In this document: in pieces, positions 1 through 32,120 of the stretch
How positions within the stretch are numbered: position 1 is the first letter of the stretch
Layout of the letters: every line of letters starts with the position of its first letter
Assembly: GCA_013397935.1 (NCBI GenBank)
Contig: VZRN01002952.1
Span: 501,580-565,579, forward strand
Direction of reading: 5' to 3'
Length of the DNA: 64,000 nucleotides
Source: Dasyornis broadbenti
Taxonomy: Eukaryota; Chordata; Aves; Passeriformes; Dasyornithidae
Made by a program: the position numbers and the translations under genes
Notes under the pieces: model-generated
Database searches by the model: none
Seen by the model: the letters and a program-made list of their open reading frames with translations, nothing else
What the model was told of the DNA's origin: nothing

Positions 1-1594
1 TCTGTGCAACCACTGCATTGGGCCTTATGTTCTTCGCGTAGCCAGAGTAGAGTCTGCTGTTCATAAAACACAAACCAGGACAAGGCACTGTGGCAATATT
101 TGAACCTTGCTCATGTGTAGGTGTGTAATCAGCCCCGGCTGCAGCAGCAGCATTGCCTGGAAATAAACTGCGGCTTGGCTGGGTCTGTAAATACACCTGT
201 GAGCAAGAGGTGTCACTGCAAAACCTCCTGGTCCTCAAACAAACGTGTAACTCCTCGGTTATTTGATGAACACAACCCTTGCTCAGCTGCTGTTGCACAT
301 GCAGGTAATCAGCAAACAATTAGGGAGTTGTAAATAGCTGGGGCATGTCTGGGCTGTCTGAGATGAGTTAACTTCAGTGACCAAATCAAACAGGAAACTT
401 TAGAATCATGGAAACCTTTAGGTTGGAAAAGATCATCATCAAAATCTACCTGCAAGCCCAACTCTGCCAACTCCACCAAAAGAAGTGGTGGGATGATAAA
501 AAAATCCTTCTCCAGGCACGCTCTGGGTGCAGCTGGGGGTGACCATCAGGGTTCCAATCTTTACCACACTTCCCTTCTAGTAATAAACATTTCACCATGG
601 GCCTACCCAAAACTCTCAGGATATTCTTCCCCCATCGCTGACTGGAGCACAGTTGGGCAATAATTTGCAAGTGTTGCACACTGACTGTTAAGCTTCATGA
701 GTTAAGTAATTTGATTTTATAGATGTAGTTTATTTTTTCCCCAATTCAATTGTCACCCATTCTAGTATTTTCTTGCTAACTATGATATATTGTAACTGAG
801 CACATTCTGGAATTGTAACTTTTGAGTGTTTGGGATTTTTTTTTTCCCCAGAAAACAACAAATGACTGGTCCTGTTTAGGTTTTTTTCCCCCCCCTCTCC
901 TCAAGCTAGCAGACAGCAAAAATGAACAGGAAGGCTCATGGGGCTGAGAGAACACCCCCAGCACTGTTCTGTCTGTTTCCTCAATTCAGCTGCTGTGGGA
1001 GTGGGGATGAGCTGCCTGACTGGGATCAACACCACCTCCCTTGGTTCACCAAGGCCTAGAACTTCAGTGATTGAGGGTTGTGTCAGTGTGAAGAACTCAG
1101 CTTTGGTCAACCCTAATTCTTCTGAGGGAGTGACACTGACACACAAGAGAAGTTCAAAAAGCTCCCCTGTGGTGATCTTTCCACTACCAACTAGATGGCA
1201 GCTGAAGAGGAAAAAGAAATCACTTTTAAATAGCAAACAAGCCATTTTCAAACAGCAAACCCAGTTCTACTTGGGAAGGGTCCCAGGTCCAGGTATGCAG
1301 CAGGATGCTGCTCTATATGTGCTGAATTAGTGCTGCCTTGCACTAAACAGAAAATAAAAATGGGGTGTTTTCTGTGTCCAGTACTCATAGTCAGACTCTT
1401 AAGTTATTTCTGTAGCAAAGAATTCGCTTGGGACAGAGACAATAAGCCCCACATCAGCAGAGTCAGCCACCAAGTCATGGCCTTGTTCCCCACCCCAGCT
1501 ATCACACCCAGGATCCCCCACAGCACAGGGGAGAAATTCACACCAAGGTAAAACTCAACACTTCAGTGCAAGAGGTTTCCAAGTACCAGCAGTG
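1..1594. other. Sequence downstream of MAPK14, no gene recognised
   Basis: There are only short chance ORFs. In mammals MAPK13 follows MAPK14 in the same orientation, but no MAPK13 exon is visible in this part, so that gene must lie further out or be absent. A small CR1 scrap is listed separately. Confidence 0.6.
401..515 (-). mobile_element. CR1 LINE 3'-end fragment
   Basis: It begins TAGAATCATGGAAACC, then TTAGGTTGGAAAAGATC and a phrase like CCAACTCTGCCAACTCCACC. This is the reverse complement of a CR1 3' end, so the element lies on the minus strand. It is diverged, and its inner limit is uncertain. Confidence 0.65.
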
Positions 1595-1615
1595 CAGTAA
1601 ATCTGAAAAATAGAT

Positions 1616-1621
1616 TTTATT
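1616..1621 (-). terminator. MAPK14: MAPK14 distal poly(A) signal AATAAA
   Basis: AATAAA is read on the minus strand. It is followed within about 60-80 nt by GT-rich sequence (positions about 1530-1560), as expected of a downstream element, and it gives a 3' UTR of the expected length. Confidence 0.7.
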
Positions 1622-1815
1622 TTTAACCAGTGGTATTGTGACATCTTATCTGGCATAACCAATTACAGCAAAAACCATGGATAGAAACAAAATAGCAGAA
1701 CTCTTCTTTCGGGTGCAGCATCCTGCCCAGGTCAGCCGAGCAGCACAGCCCTGGCAGCCGGGAGTTTGTGCCCCATGGGCTCCCTCAGAGGACAGACTCC
1801 AATGAACCATTCCCA

Positions 1816-1853
1816 CTCACACACACACAGACACACCCACACACACACAACAC
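1816..1853. repeat. (CA)n/(TG)n interrupted microsatellite
   Basis: An imperfect CA dinucleotide run on the plus strand reads as a TG (GU in RNA) run in the MAPK14 3' UTR. Confidence 0.85.
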
Positions 1854-2021
1854 CGATAGTTTTTAAAAATCTTTAGCAATATTTCTGCATGAAATCACAC
1901 TGTAGCATCTACACATAAAATGGCTGATAAAAATAATCTTGCTCTAGGTTTACATAGTATATCTACATTTTCATTTGAATACCCAGACTGCTGGCCCAGC
2001 AGAAAAGGGAGGTTTTCTGCC

Positions 2022-2027
2022 TTTATT
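2022..2027 (-). terminator. MAPK14: Candidate proximal poly(A) signal AATAAA in MAPK14 3' UTR
   Basis: A second AATAAA on the minus strand lies about 400 nt before the distal signal. It could give a slightly shorter 3' UTR lacking the GU repeat. Usage is unknown. Confidence 0.4.
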
Positions 2028-3957
2028 TTGTTGGGCTGAGGAGAGTTTTATCCTAGAGCACAACAGAACTGCTCTCTTCAGCTCAGCCTAGACCTTTTTT
2101 AAATGTTTGGCCTGAAGAGATTCCTGGGAAGTAGCCTGGGAAGAATCAATGGCTTTGTCATCCACGTCCCATCCCTTTGTGCTGCCTCTTCAAACATGGG
2201 GCAGAAGCACTACAAAAACACTCTCTGCCCCACAGGTAACAAGAATACAAAATACTGCAAAAGCCTTTCTCCTCACATACACGGGTACATTGCCCACACA
2301 TTGTCTGTACACTGCAGACATTTGATGCCTGCAACAAGTTAAAGTCTAAAAATGTTTCTTTCCAGAAGCGCTAAAATCAGGCTCCTGAGCTCCCCAGCTA
2401 CAGACGGAGCACACAAACATGCTGAGCAACCTCCCTCCTGCCACTCTCCAACTCTGGGCACTTCACTCATGCAGAGTCCTGGAAAATACAAAATATTTGA
2501 ACCATGTTTGTATTCCAACATACTCCCTTCTCATGTTTCCTTGGGCAGAGATCAACCTGCTAAGAAATAGCCAAGAAGCTCTTATGTGAGACGATAAAAA
2601 AACCTTCTAGTAAATGTTAGTTTTATGTATATAAATATTTGTATTTATAGATATAGACAGTGAAAGGGTGATTGTGTGTTTATGCATGCTTATTTCTTTG
2701 CTTTGGATTCCAATACTTCTAAAAAAAAAATCTTTTCAGGAAATAACTTAAGGTCTGGCACAAGATACTATAGTCACTTCTTTAAAGAACATTTTTTACA
2801 CTTGATCTCACAAGAAACCCTCCAGCCCAAGCTCTCCTCCTCTGCAGAGAGAAGGTCAGAACAAAGAAAAAGGTGCATGTTTCTCTGTGCTGGATACGAC
2901 ATCCTTCCCTCGTTGAAGCCTCTAGACTGGCAGGTACTTCACAAGGAGCTGCAGCACATGAGGAAGGGTGCTGTGATTTTATGGCACTGCCTGAGGTACT
3001 CAGTAAACATTTCACTGACGATTGAACTGCCCCCAGTGCCATCCCCAAAAAGTAAAGACAAAAATCAAGCAGCTCTACATGCACATACAGCTACAACATG
3101 CAAAAACACACCACCTTCTAAAGAACAGAATTCACAAACGTGTGGCTAGCAAGGATCTTCCCCAACCTCTGTCTCCTGGGAAATAATGCTGAGAAGCCTC
3201 AGAACAAGAGGAGGAGGAGGAAAGGGAAAAACACAGGAATACCCAATCCAGGGGCTGAAGTTGTTGCCTCAGAAAGTTACTTCCCAATTACATTGAGTTC
3301 ATGCCTGACTACCTGGGAGCCTTCACCCTCCAAGAACAGTGGGTCAGATTTCCACCCCAGACTTTCTTTCCCCTCTCTCCCCATTCATTTAAGGCACAAA
3401 CATATTTACAGTTTCAAACAACATCTTTTCATGTTCCAAGAATCAGACCCTGGAAGGCCTCTACACTCTACTGTACCAGGAAGATCTGATGTAAATCACA
3501 CCTGGCATTGAACAAGGACATCCCTCAACCCCACCTTCAGTCCTGAAGAAAACAGAGGACTCTCTAAGCCTATAAACCAACTTTTGTTATTTTGAGGTTA
3601 CTCAGTTGTAGGAGAATTGATAAATGGCAATGATTGCAACCAAACCTTTAAATGTCACCTTGCCCACCTTGCCCCAGCAGCGCAAACTGGTGGTGCACTG
3701 TTACTCTGGAAGAACTAAGTGCAGTCAGAACAGGTGTCCAGAGGCTTGCCCCAGGCTGTACACAGAATACAAGAGCATGCAGCATGTTTACATAGACTCA
3801 GCTTTCCTCCCTCCCCCCTCCCTCCCCAGTTCAACACACACAAAACCCCTCCACTAAGGAGAATATTGTGATGAGGCACTTGAACGATAATTGGAGAGTC
3901 CCTATGAAAAGGCCTTCCCTTCACAGTGAAGTGGGACAAACAGAAGAGAGCAGTTTC

Positions 3958-25758
<21,801 letters not shown>

Positions 25759-26301
25759 CTCGGTTGCGGAGCCCGCCCCGCCCGGCCCGGCGGGAGGGGG
25801 AGGCTCTGCCCGCGGCTGCAACAGCACCGGCGCCGCCACTACCTCCTTCTCCTCCTCCTGCAGCAGCAGCGACTTCTTCCTTCCTTACTTCCTTCTTTCG
25901 CTCCCTCCCCTCAGCGCTCCCGGGCGGGGGCAGCCCCGCAGCAGCGACGGNAGGCGCGACCGGCGGTCGTGGGGCCAGCGGCGAGCGAGGCGGGGGCGCC
26001 GGCGTACGGGGCGGGACACGCTCCCGCCGCAGGTGGGACGGCGCAGGCGACACCGCAGCCACCGCCTCCGCCCCTCACGCCCCGCCCCGAGCGGCGGACC
26101 CGAGCACTGGCCCTGTACACCCCGCACAGCCTAGGCGGTTTCGGGCGCGGACCGCGGGCATCGAAGCCGCTGTCCCCGCACAGCCCGAGCGCGGAGCCCG
26201 CTCCCCGTAGGCAGCACAGCCCGGCAGCTTCTCAGCGCCGCGCTCGCGAGAGCTCTGGGCCGCGGCCACAGATGCCCCAATATGGAGCCCGCGCCGCTGC
26301 G

Positions 26302-26311
26302 TCTCGCGAGA
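26302..26311. promoter_or_regulatory. TCTCGCGAGA palindromic promoter element
   Basis: This is an exact match to the CGCG-box found in many vertebrate CpG-island promoters, with which the factor BANP has been associated. A near copy (GCTCGCGAGA) lies 60 nt closer to the gene at 26242-26251. Confidence 0.7.
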
Positions 26312-29300
26312 GTGGCACTGAGGGCGGTGGGGCTGGCCCCGGCTAGAGCGCGTCGAGCTTTTGCCTCTGCGAACGCTGCCCTTCTCCTTGTGTAGTTCTA
26401 AAAGTAAAAAGAAAAGGAAAATAGATAAGAAAGCTTAGCTAGGGCAGCACAGGGTGAATAACAGCCTGCCAGGGTGTATCTCAGCCGTAGTGCTCCTGAA
26501 GCCTTGCAAGTTGGTATGAATTGTTCCTGTAAACTTCCCAAGGATGTTTTGTTCCTTCCCAGAGATGTCAGGCCAGGGTTGTTGGGGAGAGGTGATCTTG
26601 CCCTGCGGAGTTTTCCCGGTGTCTTGATCTTTCCCTGTGTGTTTAGAGAATAAGCTCGATACTTCTTAAAAGGCCTTGCAATATCAAAAATATATACGTG
26701 CTTGCTTTCAAGTGCATGCATAAGACTCAAGTCACTAAGTTCTGCAGGTTGAGCTAGTTTTGGAGTGGAACCCATGGTCTTCACCGGGTAGTGAGTACAG
26801 AATATCGCAGCCAACAAGTAGTGTTAGGGATTTGTGTTTAAGGCCACTTAGCTTTTGATCTCAAGCTTTAGAAATATCAGTTGTTAGCAATACTGTGCAA
26901 GATAGACACGATCTGGATGGGTTATGGAACCTTGCTTTTAAAAATTTGGCTTCCATGTCAAAACCCTTCTCTTTCTCTACACAAAGTGGCATCCTGTCCT
27001 ATGGTGCTGCTAGTCACTGATGCCCACAGGAGTAAACAGTTTAAAGTTACTGCTGCTTGCATCTATAAAGAAACTGCTTCTTGGTCTGTTAGGGGGTTTT
27101 ATGCCTTTAATTTGCAAACTCCTTTGCTTCCTGTTAGTTTTGCTTGTTGTATGACTTTGCCTTGAAAAGAGGTCATTGTGCACAAGGGTGTCAGATGCAC
27201 CTCGCTCTCTCTGTGGTTTGGAGTGACTGGGGCATGTGCATGTCTACAAGACAGTAAATACAATGCTGGAGTCCCTGCTGTGGTATCAGAAGAAACAGGT
27301 CTCAGTGGTCTTAGTTTTGTTTCTTTGTTTTAGTTTTGTTTCATTATGAATATCTCAGTTTTCTTTTTGAATCTCTTTTTGGATCCAGGGAGGACTCTCA
27401 GTGATTATGTCTGTGTGTGCTCTACAAAGTCCTCAAAAGAAAGTAAACACAGAATCTCTGATTTATCATTTATCTGGGCTTTGTTTCAATGTATACTGAA
27501 ACTTAAACTGTTGTTTTGAGACCATGACAGGGCTTGAGACTCAAGACTGAGCCACTGGGTGAGGTTCTCCAAGGTGTGGTGAGCTAATCTCTCAACTTGC
27601 TGCTGCCAAAAGGGACAGGACCACACAGGGAAAGGAAAGCAGGGGAGCCAGCCTTCTTTCTGGATAACCAGCTCTTTCATCACCTTAGCTGTGTGTTTTT
27701 CAGCAGAATAAAATATGGATCTTGTCCAACTTATGCTTCTGTAAAGTAATTTTCTGGTGATAAATGCAGGCAAACAGAGCTGCAGTTTGAGTTGCTCTTG
27801 TGTTTTTCAGTTTTCAGTAACCATGAAGGCTTTTCAACAAGATTTCTTTCTGTAATACTGAGATCCTTTAAATTGTACAAAAGCCTTCTGTTCTACTACT
27901 ATCTTTTTATAGCTTAAAAAAAAAAAGTAAGAAGGAGATTGGAAGAAATTCTGGAGTCAGAGAAGCAAAATCACTTGATGGCAAGGGTTGAATTGTGTAT
28001 AATTACGACGTGGTGTAGAGTTAAGAGTCTGTCCACCCAGAAATACCTGACACAATAAAATAGGTTTTGCCCAGAGTTCAAAAGGAGAATTTTGCTAATA
28101 CTATTGGAAACTTTATCATTGCACTTGAGATTTAATTAAAAAAATCTCTTTTGTTTCTTCCTCCAACTCATTGTTTAAGAAAAATGTCTGCCTTACTTCC
28201 TCATAATCTTTTCCACTCTTTCTTTGCCACTTCCCTATCTCGTGTGTTTTCTCTGTTCTCCATTTTGTATCCACTTGTCAGCATAGCCACCCTTTACAGT
28301 GAAATTATGGAGGGGGACACAGCTCTATAATGTCAATGTTAATGTGAGTCTCAGTCATTGTTCACAGTTCAGGGCTGCCAGAAGCCTCACTTATATTTGG
28401 TTTGTACATAGAAAAGCACCAGCACTGCCAGGAAATTACGAAGAGGGAAGAAGGAGCACTGGGCTGTGGGGTTAGTCAGAGTGTAGCTGCTGGAAATTCT
28501 GATTAAAACACATACATAGGAAATAAATCATGTAGGTCAAGTCCTGATTTAACCTACTTACTAAATAATGTAACACAGGAAACATTTGACTGGTTTTGGG
28601 GAGGTGGGATAGGTTTGTTTATTTTTACTTCTCAGACGCAGTGTTTGTATGATTTGCTTCTAGGTCAGAACAGGAGGAATCAAAATACCATCCCCTTTTT
28701 TTCTGCAGTGTTAATTAGGTCAAGTAATTGATGCATCCAGCATTCTGGGCTTCTCCAGTGACAGACCATCATGTGAACAGCACACAGAGTATTTGTGATT
28801 CATCTGAGTGGAATACAAAGGCACAGAGGTGCCTACCTAGGATTGATGTTGTGTGCCAGCTTTGTGGCAGGATAACACCTGTGCAGGTGCCTGCAGAGAG
28901 CAAACAGAGCAAACCACGTTGGAGTTGCATGAGGTCACACAAAAGCTCTGCAGAGACAGAGGCTGTAAAAGGTGTTGCTTATCTGGTTCTTTTCAGCTTC
29001 TTCTAGGAAAGGTTCAGAAGGATCACACTCAGGATCTTCCCTGTCCTGAACTGGCTGTTTTCATACTGGTTCAAAGCTTGGATCTTGAGGGATCTAAGTA
29101 TTGGTGTGTTTCAGATTCCTCAAGGTAAGCAGAGAGAAAAACCGCTCTAGCTTCCCTTTTGTATATCGTAGTTTTAATAATCTATGCCTTACGTGTGTTT
29201 CTGTTCTTTCTAATGTCATTAGGTTATGTGGGACCTTTAAGCTTGGAAGTTCCTTAAGTCATTAGCAATTTATTTGCATGAGAACGGCTTTTCTCAGATG

Positions 29301-31187
29301 TTACGTGGTATCATTTCAAGGGCAGGACACTACTCAAAATACAAAGTAATAGCAGCATTTTCCTACAAACAAAATAGCATGGTCTTTAAAATCCACCTTG
29401 CAAAATCAGCTCTGTTAGATACTCATAGGCATAACCATCCTACTAATGCATGGCCTAACTGAACAGCTATTCTGGTTCTTTGTCTAATTTGTAATTAGCA
29501 AGAGCCCATAACATAAAATAGCATTGGCTTTTGCCACCAACTGGCCTGGCTTTATCAGGTTCTGAACTGGAATTTTCGTTAAGGTTATCAGGTTTTCAGC
29601 AGCAAAATTTTGCTTAAAAACTGTAACAAAGGATATCCAATTTATTTGATTTTAGAAACTGATTTTTACTTTCTGGGGCTTTTAGGAGTTTGGATGACCA
29701 AGTTGCTTTTGCCAGATATAAATTACTTCCTTTCTGCTGCTCAATGACAGATGTTATATTTGATGTTATATTATATTCACATCATATCTGCGTGAGGTTT
29801 ATTTTGTACCATGAAATATTTCTGCAGGACTTAGAGGTTTTGTTCACTGCTGCTTTGAAATATTGGCAAGATGTCCTATCTTTTTCATCTAACAGGCAGA
29901 TGTTATTTAGGTGAGAATCCAGACCTCCAGATTCTCAGTTTATTGTTGTTCCACTCCTGCAGCTGCTCTGTGGTGAGAATTTCACCAAGTCAGTCAAGTT
30001 TGCTTTGTATTCCTGAGGATGGGAGCTGGCACAACTCTTGTAGAATAGAGCCCTGAGCAGAGGAGATGGCTGCAGGCTCATGGAGGCATCACCTGCATAA
30101 AGAACCAGTGCAGGCTGCTTCACATCTACCCCCAGGATGCCACTATGAACCATGATTTGGGTCCCCGTCCTCTCCACGGTCTACATGCAGTTTCCTACCA
30201 TGACTTAATATTTGATGTGTTTATGTCAATAGTTTGTTCAGAAGCTAACTTATTAAAATGCTGTTTACGTGAGAAAAGGTCCTTCACACTAAAATAATAA
30301 ATGCATGTGTGGAACTCTGGCTTGTCAGGTAACTTGGTCATTTTTTCTCTGTCTTTTCTCTCTGTCTTTCTGGCAGCTCATTATAATGCATCATGGTTCT
30401 GTGCTTTACATTAAAATCTTCTTGTGCATCCAATGAATTGAAGACTTTACTCGTAATATGGTAGGACTAAATTTTCAGACAGGACTTTGAAAACTTTAGG
30501 TACTTACTCAGAAACAGTAGAAGTTAATTATATATATGAATCATATATATGAATGAAAATAGACTGTCTCACACTGCACAGACTGATGGTGAGGGGAAGA
30601 GAAGGATGTGTGGTTTTAATGCAAATCTTTGTAGCAACATCTCATGCAGTTCCATCTTCTGTTCTGTCAGATGCTCATTCAGCATCCTAAATGTGGTGGT
30701 GACAAACATTCTGAAGACTCTTAATTTCAACTAAACATTTTCCTCTAATGGTTCGCTGGACAACTTCTCAGGCCCTACAATTATGAAAAAATACCTGGAG
30801 GTCCTGACACTTACTGCATCAATAAAATTTTGACTGGCATCGTTCAGGTAGAGGATTAATCTATTTTATGTCCTTTGTGATATTTCTCTATGTGCATTCT
30901 TCATACAAATGTAAGGAGAATACTGTCTACAGTTTGCAAATGCTGGGGTGGAGTTGGTGGTCATTTTGCATCTTCTTAGTGCTCATTTTCTCTTTATATC
31001 TCATTCAAAGGTTGTTTGGGTTATAACCCTCCTTACAGCTGGCTGTCACTGAGTACAGTATTTGTTTACTAATATTGACTTATCTCCGAAGATAAGTTTT
31101 GAACTTAGGTGAAATGTTTTAACTGTACTACTTGGTGTGGTTTTGCTTCTTTATTTATTTCTCTCTATGTTTTATAGCCTCTGTGGT

Positions 31188-32090
31188 AGAATCACAGAAT
31201 CTCCTGTGTCAGAAGGGACCCCACAAGGACTATCCAGTCCAACTTCTGGCACAGGACAGCTCCAACAATCCCACCCTGTGCATCCCTGGGAGTGTTGTAC
31301 AAATGCTCTTGGAGCTTTGGCAGCCCTGGGGCTGTGCCCATTCCCTGAGAGCCTGTTCAGTGCCCCACTACCCTCGGGGGGAATTTCCTAATATCCAATC
31401 TAACCGTCTGCTGACACAGCTCCCGCCATCCCCTTGGGTCCTGTCACTGGTCACAGAGAGCAGAGATTGGTGTCTGCCCCGTGTGAGGAAGCTGCAGACC
31501 CCTGCGGTCTCCTCTCAGTCTTCTCCAGCTGAACAAGCCAGGTGACCTCAGCTGGTCCTTGTATGGCTTCTGCTCGAGACCCCTCCTCTTCTTGTCTCTC
31601 AGATGCTTTCTATCAGCTTTAGATCTTTCCTGTATTGTGGCACCCAAAAGTGCCCCAGCACTCAAGGGGAGGCCACACCAGCACAGAGCAGAGTAGGGTA
31701 ATCCCCTTCTTTGACCTCCCAGGGCATGGATGTCCCTCCTGGCTGCCAGGGCAGTGCTGACTCACGTTCACCTTGCCATGACCAGGACCCCAAGGTCCCT
31801 TTCCATGGCACTGCTCCGCAGTCTGTCCCTACATCCAGGGTTGCCCCATCCCAGGTGAAGAACCCAGCACTTGTGTTTGTTAAACTTTATTCAGCTGGTG
31901 ATTGTCCAAGCCTCTAATCTGTCAGGGTCTCTCTGCAGAGTCTCTCTGCCTTCAGGGGATTTGACAGCTCCTCCCACTTTAGTATTGTCAGCAAGCTTGC
32001 TCAGTATACCTTCAAGTCTCCTGTGTCCCAGTGGTTTATGAAGATGTTGAAGAGAACTGAACATAAGATGGAGCTCTGCAGATAGCAGAC
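31188..32090 (-). mobile_element. CR1 LINE, 5'-truncated, about 0.9 kb
   Basis: It opens with the inverted CR1 3' end AGAATCACAGAATCTCC, followed by GACCCCACAAGGACTATCCAG and the block CATCCCTGGGAG. It continues through typical CR1 sequence such as GCCAGGTGACCTCAG, GAGGCCACACCAGCACAGAG and TTCATCTTAACA-like decay, to GATGTTGAAGAGAACTGAAC, where the reverse-transcriptase part is cut off. It is the largest CR1 piece in the window. Confidence 0.88.
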
Positions 32091-32101
32091 TTTGGGAAGA
32101 A

Positions 32102-32120
32102 TTTTTTTTTTTTTTTTTTT
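32102..32120. repeat. Poly(T) run
   Basis: Nineteen consecutive T lie immediately after the inner end of the CR1 fragment. Confidence 0.9.

Larger units (their letters stand above)
1595..3957 (-). other. MAPK14: MAPK14 3' untranslated region
   Basis: The non-coding tail runs from the TGA to the distal poly(A) signal, about 2.3 kb, comparable to mammalian MAPK14. It has no interrupting long ORF on the minus strand, an AU-rich stretch with ATTTA near 2620-2650, and a GU-rich dinucleotide tract at 1816-1853. The exact cleavage position is inferred, not seen. Confidence 0.8.

Noticed and set aside
25837..25839. Apparent upstream MAPK14 start giving 27 extra residues
   Set aside because: The codon here is GTG, not ATG, so it is not a conventional start. 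The ATG at 25756-25758 begins the family-standard MSQERP.
31132..31917. Open frames between 31132 and 31917
   Set aside because: They lie inside the CR1 remnant and are not host genes.
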